IMG/VR virus record: IMGVR_UViG_3300045738_000994
Location: 1 to 49,963 of that record
Origin: a virus
Reading direction: 5' to 3' (one strand)
Length of the DNA stretch: 49,963 nt
A program made the translations under genes and the position numbers. The notes beneath the pieces were generated by a model. That model searched no databases. It was given only the letters and a program-made list of their open reading frames with translations, and was not told the DNA's origin. Within the stretch, counting starts at the first letter, position 1. The number at the start of each line of letters is the position of its first letter. Below are positions 31,955 through 40,386 of this stretch, piece after piece.

Positions 31955-32389
31955 TTAGATACCCAATTCTTTTTCAGTTATAATCATAAATTCCATGTTT
32001 TGTTTTTTACAAAATTCTTTAGCACTTTTCCATTTAGCCTCATTAACTCCGTATTGAGCTACTTCTTGTATGTATCTTTTGGTTTTTCTCTTCTGTGTTT
32101 CGGGAGGTTTTGTAAATCTTTCGGGCTTTACTTCAATAAGATACTTTTTCTTGTCTACCTCTATATAAAAGTCTACCATATATCTGTGTACCTTATTGTC
32201 TAGTGGGTTACGATATGGAATCGCTACTTCTTCTGATGCCCACCCTTTAACTGATTCGTTCAGATCACACCAGTTCATAAATTTTAATTCATAACTAGAT
32301 CTGTAGACAATAGATTTTAAGTCCCCGAGATACTTCATTGGGTTTCGAGGAATAAACTTGCCTTTATATATTTCTTTGGCGTAAACCAT
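31955..32389 (-). CDS. 4: Head completion nuclease-like protein, T4 gp4-like
   Basis: A 144-aa head completion protein. GKFIPRNPMKYLGDLKSIVYRSSYELKFMNWCD is the conserved N-terminal block, followed by a PD-(D/E)XK-like core HRYMVDFYIEV ... YLIEVKPER with aspartate and E-x-K in place. In T4 gp4 closes the packaged head before tail addition. It starts the minus-strand structural operon from a late promoter at 32418-32425, divergent from gp48. Length close to T4 gp4 (about 150 aa). Confidence 0.85.
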   Translation of the reverse strand: MVYAKEIYKGKFIPRNPMKYLGDLKSIVYRSSYELKFMNWCDLNESVKGWASEEVAIPYRNPLDNKVHRYMVDFYIEVDKKKYLIEVKPERFTKPPETQKRKTKRYIQEVAQYGVNEAKWKSAKEFCKKQNMEFMIITEKELGI

Positions 32390-32396
32390 ATAAATA
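32389..32396 (+). promoter_or_regulatory. T4-type late promoter TATAAATA for the baseplate operon
   Basis: Left arm of an 11-bp inverted repeat CCATATAAATA / TATTTATATGG (32386-32396, 32418-32428). Plus-strand start predicted at 32402, giving a 23-nt leader to gp48. The motif overlaps the start codon of gp4. Confidence 0.75.
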
Positions 32397-32417
32397 AGTG
32401 TATAACATAACTAAGAG

Positions 32418-32425
32418 TATTTATA
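32418..32425 (-). promoter_or_regulatory. T4-type late promoter TATAAATA for gp4 (minus)
   Basis: Right arm of the same inverted repeat. Minus-strand start predicted at 32412, 23-nt leader to gp4. The motif ends on the A of the gp48 start codon. Confidence 0.75.
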
Positions 32426-33663
32426 TGGCACATGCATTGTATCATCCATGGGGGACAATAACCCCAGAACAAGCATCAGTTAAAGCAGCTGCTGCTAAAA
32501 AGAACATAATAGATGCAAGAATGGAAACGACCGTTGACGATCGTGATGACGGGTTAATAGACGAACAACAAGCGAAGAAAACCTCTTTTGGCCTCGCCGA
32601 TAAAAATCCAGGATTTAACAACGGACAAACTTTACAATATCCTCAAGAGCTTTATACCTTGAGTCAACCACATGGTGTTCATTTTTATATAAACGCTAGG
32701 CAAACTTCTGTAGCGGCAGAAAAAGCTCATGGAGAGGGCTACGACAAAACCGCCCTTCTAGAAGCAAATGCGGAGTATAATAAAGACTACACACAAGAAA
32801 ATAGAGCAAAAGCTGAAAATTATGAGAATGCAATGAAGGGCGCAGGCCTGCTAGCAGGAGCTTTAGGTATGGCAGCAGGGATTACAGGTGGGGCAGTAAC
32901 AACCGCAGGAGCTAGCAAAGGGGCTAAACTGCTTACTACAATAGCTGGGGGCCTGATAGGAATGGGACTAGGAGCAATAGTTTCTAAAAATACTTCTACA
33001 ATTAGATTATTGAAATCAATTCAAATGCATGTACCTCAATCAGTAATAGCAGGATATATAGCCAATTGGGATGAAACAAGTTTAGGAGCAGCGGGGATGC
33101 TGGGCTCAGGCAGATTTGACTTACAAGATTTGGCAGAGGCACCAGAATTTCTGGCCAGGGGAATGATATCAGCTGCTGCTAATATACCTAAAGGAATTGG
33201 TGGTAACGCAGACTTTGGAGCTACATTAGAAGCAACATCTAAAAAGATAGCGAATCCATATAAAGAACAATTATTTAAGAGCATGGGGTTTAGAAGATTT
33301 TCTTTTAATTATAATTTTGCACCTAGAAATTTAGGAGAAGCCCAAATGGTTTTAGAAATAATTGATACCTTTAAATATCATATGCACCCAGAGGCCTCTG
33401 ATGGAGACATGTATTTAATTTATCCGGCAGAATTCTCAATAGAATTTGAAATATTAGATGAAACGTCCGGCATCGTGAAACGAAATCCTTATTTACCTAA
33501 AGTATCCTCTTGTGCATTAACAAGTGTGAAGGCAACATATGGCCCAGACGGTATGTTTAATACTTTCCAAGGTACAGACGGTATCCCAACAGAGATGGCT
33601 CTGGAATTACAGTTTACAGAACTAGAAACATTAACAGCAGTAAGGATAGCCCAAGGGTTCTAA
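32425..33663 (+). CDS. 48: Baseplate tail tube cap, T4 gp48-like
   Basis: A 412-aa tail tube cap protein. The C-terminal half carries the family signature NPYKEQLFKSMGFRRFSFNYNF, VLEIIDTFKYHMHPE and YPAEFSIEFEI, ending with a beta-rich block and LEFTELETLTAV-like strands (here ALELQFTELETL). The middle has a glycine-rich hydrophobic segment (GLLAGALGMAAGITGG). Start chosen at 32425 (MAHALYHPW); the upstream ATG at 32398 lies before the predicted mRNA start and so cannot be used from this promoter. Caps the baseplate and nucleates tube polymerisation with gp54. Confidence 0.82.
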   Translation: MAHALYHPWGTITPEQASVKAAAAKKNIIDARMETTVDDRDDGLIDEQQAKKTSFGLADKNPGFNNGQTLQYPQELYTLSQPHGVHFYINARQTSVAAEKAHGEGYDKTALLEANAEYNKDYTQENRAKAENYENAMKGAGLLAGALGMAAGITGGAVTTAGASKGAKLLTTIAGGLIGMGLGAIVSKNTSTIRLLKSIQMHVPQSVIAGYIANWDETSLGAAGMLGSGRFDLQDLAEAPEFLARGMISAAANIPKGIGGNADFGATLEATSKKIANPYKEQLFKSMGFRRFSFNYNFAPRNLGEAQMVLEIIDTFKYHMHPEASDGDMYLIYPAEFSIEFEILDETSGIVKRNPYLPKVSSCALTSVKATYGPDGMFNTFQGTDGIPTEMALELQFTELETLTAVRIAQGF

Positions 33664-33664
33664 T

Positions 33665-34168
33665 ATGTATTTTAAAGCATTGCCTAAAATCTATTATCCA
33701 TACGGTAACACACAAACAGTCGTTCCAGATATATTTCGTAGAGTTCATTTAGATAAGTATTTTCAGAATAGACTCCTCTTGCAAGAGTATTATATCAATG
33801 ATCATGAGAGTCCTGAAATAGTAGCAGACAAATTTTATGGCTCTGGTAAATATCATTGGTTAGTTATTATTGCTAATAATATAGTGGACGTGAAAAGAGA
33901 GTGGCCACTAAGCTCCAACTCTTTGGTTGCTTATTGTGATGACAAATATGGAGAAGGTAATAGAACAGCTGTCCACCATTATGTAATGACAGAAGACAGA
34001 ACAGTTATAGTAGATTGGGATGCAAGTAAAGTTGCTTCAGGAGATTATGAGGCTGTTACAAATTTAGATTATGAAACTGATCTAAATAATTCAAAGAGGC
34101 AGATACTTCTCTTACATAAACAATTTTTAAGAGATATAACAGCCCAATATCTTAGGTTAGTTAAGTAG
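33665..34168 (+). CDS. 53: Baseplate wedge subunit, T4 gp53-like
   Basis: A 167-aa wedge protein. The N-terminus MYFKALPKIYYPYGNTQTVVPDIFRRV, the pattern SPEIVADKFYGSGKYHWLVIIANNIVDVKREWPLS (T4 gp53 has the same helix-strand 'YWVLLMCNDN' motif) and a helical end LHKQFLRDITAQYL support this. gp53 binds wedges around the hub. Located between the tube cap and the hub genes. High confidence from both motif and context. Confidence 0.85.
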   Translation: MYFKALPKIYYPYGNTQTVVPDIFRRVHLDKYFQNRLLLQEYYINDHESPEIVADKFYGSGKYHWLVIIANNIVDVKREWPLSSNSLVAYCDDKYGEGNRTAVHHYVMTEDRTVIVDWDASKVASGDYEAVTNLDYETDLNNSKRQILLLHKQFLRDITAQYLRLVK

Positions 34169-34175
34169 TGATGAA

Positions 34176-35606
34176 ATGGCAGAAGAAACAGTAGAACAAA
34201 TTATAATGCCAGGCGATGTCGCTTGTGATGAGATCTTTATAATCACGCAGGACATGACAGAATATGACTTCACTAGGTATATTATTGAATTCAATTTGTA
34301 TGAAGATATTTTTTCACCTACATTATGGGGAACTATATTAGTTACAGATGCGGTTAATGCAATAACTAAATGGCCTATCAGGGGGGGTGAAATAATAACT
34401 TGCAAATGGCGGACAAAAACATTTGAAGATATTCCATCTAATAGAATAGAAAAATCATTTCAGATTTACGCTATTGAAAAACGAATCCTTAATAACGATA
34501 GAGAACAATTTTACACATTAAAGTTCTGTTCAATAGAAGCAATTAGTGATCAAGCAAGAAGCATTACACAGGGATATGGCACACCTGAAAGTCAGAGAAA
34601 AACAACAGACTTAATAGCAGAACAAATATATTTAGATCATATACAAGAATATAGACGTATTGACTCACCAAATTATGTAACAGACTTTATTATAGGCGAC
34701 ACCCCACACAGTTCTAAGATACAATATACTTCTAACTTTTGGACACCAATGCAAAACATGCAATTTATAAGCAGGAAGTGTCAAGGCGCAAAATACATAG
34801 GTTCAGACTTTTTATTCTATGAATCTAATAAAGCATTTTATTTAACATCACTTCAAAATTTAATAGGAACGCAATTAGAAGTAGGGTTGTGGGAAGAATT
34901 TATTTATGCCCCACCTGGGCTAGATGTTCCACACAGGGGCGGTGGCGAAACTTTTTTAGCCAATTCAGTGCCAACCTCTTTTAGTAAAATAGAAGGGATA
35001 AGTCTGCCTAGAACAATTGATATATTAGATGGACAAGACAGCGGTTACTATTCAGCATCTACAAGAGCTTATGATTTGTTTACAAAAGAACAAGCCGAAG
35101 TTACATTAGATGGAAGAGATCAATTTGGTAGTTTTGTTCATACAGATCCAGGCATTCCAATACCAGCCGGGATACCACGTAATCCGTATTCATTTGTGAA
35201 TATTAAATACTTAAACAAAGTCATGTTCACAGGAATGCAAGGTGGATTAATAGATGGTGAAGGTGGAGAAGCAGCTAATCCAGCATTGTTAGCTAACAAT
35301 TTATTTAGACAACAATATTTTGCCTCGTTTAATGATTACACCTTTGAAATAGATCTACCTGGTAGAACAGACATAGAAGTTGGAAAACTTATTAAAATGG
35401 TTTATCCTAACGCAGGAGACAAACCAACAGACGCAACGTATGATGATCTCATTGATCCTTTATTAACAGGTAACTATTTAATAACAGCTATTAAACATAA
35501 ATTTGATAGCTCAAGACACACAATGAAATTAGAAATAGTTAAAAATGGATTAGCAGCATCGTTAGGTGAAATAGATGATAAAGTAGTAGGAGCAAATTTA
35601 GTATGA
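34176..35606 (+). CDS. 27: Baseplate hub protein, T4 gp27-like
   Basis: A 476-aa hub protein. The N-terminal half reads YIIEFNLYEDIFSPTLWGTILVTDAVNAITKWPIRGGEIITCKW, the tube-like barrel opening of gp27/gpD-type hubs. A middle segment QNMQFISRKCQGAKYIGSDFLFYESNKAFYLTSL matches the second barrel, and the end DRTDIEVGKLIKMVYP-like strands (here GRTDIEVGKLIKMV) close it. The following gene encodes the gp5-like spike, the natural partner, joined by an ATGA overlap. Longer than T4 gp27 (391 aa). Confidence 0.8.
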   Translation: MAEETVEQIIMPGDVACDEIFIITQDMTEYDFTRYIIEFNLYEDIFSPTLWGTILVTDAVNAITKWPIRGGEIITCKWRTKTFEDIPSNRIEKSFQIYAIEKRILNNDREQFYTLKFCSIEAISDQARSITQGYGTPESQRKTTDLIAEQIYLDHIQEYRRIDSPNYVTDFIIGDTPHSSKIQYTSNFWTPMQNMQFISRKCQGAKYIGSDFLFYESNKAFYLTSLQNLIGTQLEVGLWEEFIYAPPGLDVPHRGGGETFLANSVPTSFSKIEGISLPRTIDILDGQDSGYYSASTRAYDLFTKEQAEVTLDGRDQFGSFVHTDPGIPIPAGIPRNPYSFVNIKYLNKVMFTGMQGGLIDGEGGEAANPALLANNLFRQQYFASFNDYTFEIDLPGRTDIEVGKLIKMVYPNAGDKPTDATYDDLIDPLLTGNYLITAIKHKFDSSRHTMKLEIVKNGLAASLGEIDDKVVGANLV

Positions 35607-37159
35607 GTGAAGGACTGAAAAATTACGGTAAATTAAATATACCAGATTTTATTTGGTGGTTGGGCATTGTTGAAGATAATAATGATCCTACCTATGCCGG
35701 TAGAGTTAAGGTTAGAATTACAGGATATCATACAGGGAATAAGAAAACCTTGCCTGTAAAACATTTACCTTACGCAATTCCAATAAATGCTGTTACAAGT
35801 GCAAGCGTCAACGGAATAATGGAAAATCATTCATTACTTCGGGGTTCAACTGTTATAGGTTTCTTTGCAGACGGCGAAGACGGACAAATTCCTATGATCA
35901 TGGGAACTATAGCAGGCAAACCAGCATCAAAACCTGAACCCAGTGATGCTGATGGCTTTAGGGATCCATCAGATACGTTTCCTAGACTTCCAGACGATCC
36001 AGATGAAGGATTTGCCGGAATAGGTGAACCTGATATTTCTAGACTTGCTAGAAATGAAGCAGCAGAAACACACTACTCTTTATTAAATAGAAGAGAACAA
36101 AGGGAAACAGAAATACGCACAGCAAGAGCCCCGTCAGTATCAGAAGAAACTGGCGATGCAATATTAGATGATATATCAGGAAAAGATTATGAAGGGGAAA
36201 CATGGGACGAACCACACCCAAGAGGAAAATCAAAAGAAGAAGCCAACTACTTTAACGTAGCACAAAAATTAGCGAACAAAGAAAGTGGAATACCAGAGGA
36301 TAAAGAATGGACATCATTATATCCATTTAATACAGTTAAAGAGACTCGAGCAGGCCATGTATTTGAAACAGACAATACAGAGACAAACAGAAGAATTCAC
36401 GAATACCATCCATCAGGTACAAACTATGAAATTCAAAATGATGGAACAAAGGTTACAAACATTGTAGGCGATAATTATGAACTTGTAGCAGGTAAAAATA
36501 ATGTTCTTATAAGAGGATCATGTAACGTTACAATACTAGGAGATGCTAAACTATTAGTACAGGGAGATAAATACGAAGAAGTAGAAGGAGATTATTTCTT
36601 ATCAATCCTAGGTTCAAGGGTTACAAAAATAAATGGCAACGATATTAAAGTCGTTGGAACAGACGTAACACATTCAATTAAAGGAAACAGAACAGCCCGC
36701 GTGGCAAAGGACGATACAGAAACAGTAATAGGAAATCAAATAATTACTATAGCAAAAAACAGAACAGATTCTGTTGCTCAAACAATTAATAAAACATACA
36801 ACAAAGATAATAAAAGTGTTAAAGAAAATATAACAATTTCAGCAGGAGGAACGTATAGAGCATTAGCTGGAGGAAATGTTTACCTTGCAGCAAATGGATT
36901 AATGGAGGTAGGTTCTGGTTCTACAATGACATTTAAAACTTTAGCAGATCAAATATTAGATGTTGCTACAACTAAGACAGAGACAATAGGTGGTACACAT
37001 ACATTGACATCTCCAACAGCAGCAATTACTTACAATGCTGGAGAGATAACAGTTAATGGCATTACACATACTCAACATACACATACAGAAGTACCTGGAA
37101 CAGGCGGATCAAGCTCACCAACTCCTGGAACACAAGAAACTTCAACACCAAATGGATAA
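35603..37159 (+). CDS. 5: Baseplate hub spike, T4 gp5-like without lysozyme domain
   Basis: A 518-aa spike protein. Residues 1-110 form the OB-fold (FIWWLGIVEDNNDPTYAGRVKVRI; GSTVIGFFADGEDGQIPMIMGTI). Residues 110-235 are a polar, low-complexity linker. From about 255 on the triple beta-helix repeats appear (YELVAGKNNVLIRGSCNVTILGD, DVTHSIKGNRTARVAKD). The GH24 domain found between OB-fold and helix in T4 gp5 is absent; a stand-alone GH24 lysozyme is encoded at 25707. The end is threonine- and proline-rich. Pierces the host envelope at contraction. Confidence 0.85.
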   Translation: MSEGLKNYGKLNIPDFIWWLGIVEDNNDPTYAGRVKVRITGYHTGNKKTLPVKHLPYAIPINAVTSASVNGIMENHSLLRGSTVIGFFADGEDGQIPMIMGTIAGKPASKPEPSDADGFRDPSDTFPRLPDDPDEGFAGIGEPDISRLARNEAAETHYSLLNRREQRETEIRTARAPSVSEETGDAILDDISGKDYEGETWDEPHPRGKSKEEANYFNVAQKLANKESGIPEDKEWTSLYPFNTVKETRAGHVFETDNTETNRRIHEYHPSGTNYEIQNDGTKVTNIVGDNYELVAGKNNVLIRGSCNVTILGDAKLLVQGDKYEEVEGDYFLSILGSRVTKINGNDIKVVGTDVTHSIKGNRTARVAKDDTETVIGNQIITIAKNRTDSVAQTINKTYNKDNKSVKENITISAGGTYRALAGGNVYLAANGLMEVGSGSTMTFKTLADQILDVATTKTETIGGTHTLTSPTAAITYNAGEITVNGITHTQHTHTEVPGTGGSSSPTPGTQETSTPNG

Positions 37160-37162
37160 GAA

Positions 37163-37771
37163 ATGGCTTGCGGACCTAGCGAAAAATTAAAAGAACTTGC
37201 AGCACAAGTTCAAGCTGCTGAGGATAAATTTGATTCTCTTATTAATTCATCACCATTAGGAAAGTTAAATGAAATAAAGAATGATGCTTTAGAAGATGTT
37301 AATGGCATATTGGGTAAAATGGAAAATATGATTCCTAGTATTTTAAATAAAGTTTTGTCTGCAGCAGATAAGACATTACATGATGATGTTAAAGATTTAT
37401 TAAAATTTATTATGCTAGGAGCATTAGCTCTACCTCAAATAGAATCTCAATTAGCGTGGATGAAATCGCGTTGGGGAAATTTAGATTTAGGTGATATTAA
37501 AAATTTCGATGATTTACGAAGAGCGCTAGAAAACGGAGCTGTAGATTTAGATAATTTATGTAAGTTAATACCTAATGTTGAAGAAGAAGGTGTTAATGTT
37601 GTAGTTAGAGCAACACCAACTTCGTTCCCAGATATAGATCCTGCTGCAATAATAAAAGGAGAGCCTCTTCCGGATTACCGTAAACCCAAAGTAACAATAA
37701 AGGTTTACGAAAGAGCTAGAGAACAAGCTGAAGAATTTATTAATTTAGAACTACCAGATTTCGGTACCTGA
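37163..37771 (+). CDS. Hypothetical structural protein between gp5 and gp25
   Basis: A 202-aa protein not recognised by fold. The first 80 residues are strongly helical (LKELAAQVQAAEDKFDSLI, VNGILGKMENMIPSILNKVL), followed by a hydrophobic helix and an acidic/loop C-terminus. Its place between spike and wedge genes in a structural operon suggests a virion or assembly role. It ends just before the late promoter of gp25. Confidence 0.65.
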   Translation: MACGPSEKLKELAAQVQAAEDKFDSLINSSPLGKLNEIKNDALEDVNGILGKMENMIPSILNKVLSAADKTLHDDVKDLLKFIMLGALALPQIESQLAWMKSRWGNLDLGDIKNFDDLRRALENGAVDLDNLCKLIPNVEEEGVNVVVRATPTSFPDIDPAAIIKGEPLPDYRKPKVTIKVYERAREQAEEFINLELPDFGT

Positions 37772-37779
37772 TATAAATA
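37772..37779 (+). promoter_or_regulatory. T4-type late promoter TATAAATA for gp25
   Basis: Starts one base after the stop of the upstream gene. TATAAATACTATT then ATGGCAA. Predicted start 37785 equals the A of the gp25 ATG; no Shine-Dalgarno. Confidence 0.75.
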
Positions 37780-37784
37780 CTATT

Positions 37785-38192
37785 ATGGCAATAACACAAT
37801 CACTTAGAATAGCAAGGTTATATAAAGACATTGATATGGCATTTACGAAAAATGCTCTTTCGGGAGACATAAACAAAAAATTAGACGTAAATGCTGTAAA
37901 ACAATCAATAAGGAACTTGCTTTTAACAAAACCATATGAAAGGCCCTTTCATCCAGAGCTTGGATCTAGACTTTACGCCGCGTTATTTGAACAAATGCGC
38001 CCAGGCCTAGAACAAACTTTAGCTCGTATGGTTGAGCAACAGATACTTAATTTTGAACCAAGAGTAGATATATTAAATGTTCAAGTTACTCCTGATTATG
38101 ATAACAATTCTTATGATTTTAGTATAAGATTTTTAGTAAAAGGAATCAACGAACCACAAGACTTATCATTAAGTCTTACGAGGCTGAGGTAA
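37785..38192 (+). CDS. 25: Baseplate wedge subunit, T4 gp25-like
   Basis: A 135-aa wedge protein of the gp25/gpW-lysozyme-like fold. Recognised by RLYKDIDMAFTKNALSGDI, DVNAVKQSIRNLLLTKPYERPFHPELGSRL and a C-terminal strand pair ending in SLSLTRLR. The conserved EPR motif of contractile systems appears as FEPRVDI. The start at 37785 is natural for the family. It lies at the predicted mRNA start, so translation may be leaderless. Confidence 0.9.
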   Translation: MAITQSLRIARLYKDIDMAFTKNALSGDINKKLDVNAVKQSIRNLLLTKPYERPFHPELGSRLYAALFEQMRPGLEQTLARMVEQQILNFEPRVDILNVQVTPDYDNNSYDFSIRFLVKGINEPQDLSLSLTRLR

Positions 38193-38196
38193 ATAA

Positions 38197-40386
38197 ATGG
38201 CACAATTAAACGTAACAGAATTAGACTTTGACAATATAAAGGCAAACCTTAAGACCTTTTTAAATGGTCAAACAGAATTTGCAGACTATAACTTTGAAGG
38301 CTCAGGCCTAGCAGTTTTAATAGACTTATTAGCATATAATACGCACTATAATGGCATATTAGCACACATGTTAGCTAATGAAAACTTCATTGATACTGCT
38401 ATTAAGAGGGAATCTGTAGTATCAATAGCAAAAGCACTAGGTTATACACCTAGATCTAGCCGTTGTTCAGCAGCGAAAATTAATTTAGCAATAACAGTTC
38501 CATCTAGTTATACAGCAACAACCTTAGTATTATCTAGAGACGCAGTTTTTACCTCAGGAGTAAATGGAACAACATACAAATTTTATCCAGCAGGAACAAC
38601 TACCACACAAGCAGTGACAGTAGGTGGACCAGGACCTTATTGGTTATATGGAACACATGCAACACTAGGCGCAGGATATTATTTTCCTATATACTTAACA
38701 GAGTCAGCATCAGATACAGCGGACACAGGCGGAACAGGATCAACGAGCTATACATTTACAGAATATAGTGGTGTAACATTTTATGCTCCTAACAGTGGTA
38801 AAAAAGAAGCACAAACATCTTTAGGAACACAAATTTCTACAGGAGAAAATACAACAATCTCCTCAGGGTTAACTTATGGAATGTACACAGGCCAAGTGGC
38901 ATCTTCAGAAAGCAAAACACAATTTGTTTTTGCAGGGTTAAATATTAAAGAAGGATTAAGAGTAGCAAATCAATTTGTGGTATCAACAGGTAGAGAGGCA
39001 GGACCTTTTGTAATACCTAATAATAGAATAGATACATCTACATTAAGAGTTAGAGTACAAAACTCAACAACAGATTTGACTACGACAGTTTATACTTTTA
39101 ATACAACATTTTTAAATGTTAAATCAGATACCAAAGCGTTTTTTATAGAAGAAGGAGCAGATGGCTTATTCCAAATAAGGTTTGGTGATGATACAATAGG
39201 TAAAAAATTATCTAATGGAAATGTTGTATTACTTGATTATATAAACACAAACGGAACTATAGCAAACACTGCTAATAGCTTTGCAGCAGTGTCAACTCTT
39301 GCCACAGCAGGAGAGGTAGTTAATAACACAGTTTATTCAGCAGCCTCAGGCGGCGCTACTCAAGAAGGCATAGATGAAATTAGATTTAATGCTCCTCGAT
39401 TTAATGCAACAAGAGACAGAGCAGTTACAGAACAAGACTACGAAACACTTATATTAGCAAGTAATCCTAATATACAATCATGTTCTGTTTGGGGCGGAGA
39501 GAAAAACGATCCGCCCATATACGGTAAAGTGTTTATATCACTTAATCCTATATTAGGATCATTTATAACAGAATCAGATAAAGATAATATTAAAACTGCT
39601 GTTATAGAACCTAAAACTCCGGTATCAATTATTCCTGAGTTTGTAGATCCAGAGTACACATACGTTTCTTTAGATGTGGGAATAGTATATAATCCTAAAT
39701 TAACAACACTAGCAAAAGGACAAATAGAAGAAGTGGCATTACTTAATATAAACTCTTATTTTAATAATAGCTTAAATAAATTGAACAAGAGTTTTTATTA
39801 TTCAAGAATACACGACACTATTAAATCATCTAACGATGCAATAATATCTCTAAACATACAATCCAGATTACAAAAAAGAATTAAACCTGATTTACTTGTA
39901 CCTAAAAACTATACGGTTAAATTTAATCAGAAGTTACAACCAAGAGAACTTACAAGCACATATTTTGATGTTACAATAGGTGTAGTAACAACCAAAGTCT
40001 TATTACAAGATGTTCCAGCAGCAGGTGTAGTGGCACCATTGTATAGTGGATCAGGAACTGTTAATGCAGTCACCGGTTCAGGAACGGTTGTAGCAGCTAT
40101 AGGCACAATAGACTACGATGCAGGGACAGTAAGTATTCCTTCAACAACAATAAACAAATTATATGGAACAGAAGCAACATTAAGAATACAAGTCACCCCT
40201 CATGATTCTGTAAAGGACATAACAACACAAGCACTAATTAGAACCTCAGATACTTCTACAGCGGCAGTCGTTGCTAAACCCTCAAGAAATACAGTATTAA
40301 CACTAGATGATAGTGTGGTAAGCTCAATAATAAATTCAAGATCGGGCACAGTAATAACAGCAACCCCTGAAGTCGAAGAGATCTAA
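38197..40386 (+). CDS. 6: Baseplate wedge subunit, T4 gp6-like
   Basis: A 729-aa wedge protein of the gp6/gpJ family. The N-terminal [45 protein letters not shown] is diagnostic for T4-like gp6, and [31 protein letters not shown] is the central core motif shared with baseplate_J proteins. A threonine-rich beta segment (about residues 120-200) and a C-terminal beta tail are extra. Follows gp25, its structural partner, by 4 nt with GAGGT upstream of the ATG. Confidence 0.92.
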   Translation: MAQLNVTELDFDNIKANLKTFLNGQTEFADYNFEGSGLAVLIDLLAYNTHYNGILAHMLANENFIDTAIKRESVVSIAKALGYTPRSSRCSAAKINLAITVPSSYTATTLVLSRDAVFTSGVNGTTYKFYPAGTTTTQAVTVGGPGPYWLYGTHATLGAGYYFPIYLTESASDTADTGGTGSTSYTFTEYSGVTFYAPNSGKKEAQTSLGTQISTGENTTISSGLTYGMYTGQVASSESKTQFVFAGLNIKEGLRVANQFVVSTGREAGPFVIPNNRIDTSTLRVRVQNSTTDLTTTVYTFNTTFLNVKSDTKAFFIEEGADGLFQIRFGDDTIGKKLSNGNVVLLDYINTNGTIANTANSFAAVSTLATAGEVVNNTVYSAASGGATQEGIDEIRFNAPRFNATRDRAVTEQDYETLILASNPNIQSCSVWGGEKNDPPIYGKVFISLNPILGSFITESDKDNIKTAVIEPKTPVSIIPEFVDPEYTYVSLDVGIVYNPKLTTLAKGQIEEVALLNINSYFNNSLNKLNKSFYYSRIHDTIKSSNDAIISLNIQSRLQKRIKPDLLVPKNYTVKFNQKLQPRELTSTYFDVTIGVVTTKVLLQDVPAAGVVAPLYSGSGTVNAVTGSGTVVAAIGTIDYDAGTVSIPSTTINKLYGTEATLRIQVTPHDSVKDITTQALIRTSDTSTAAVVAKPSRNTVLTLDDSVVSSIINSRSGTVITATPEVEEI

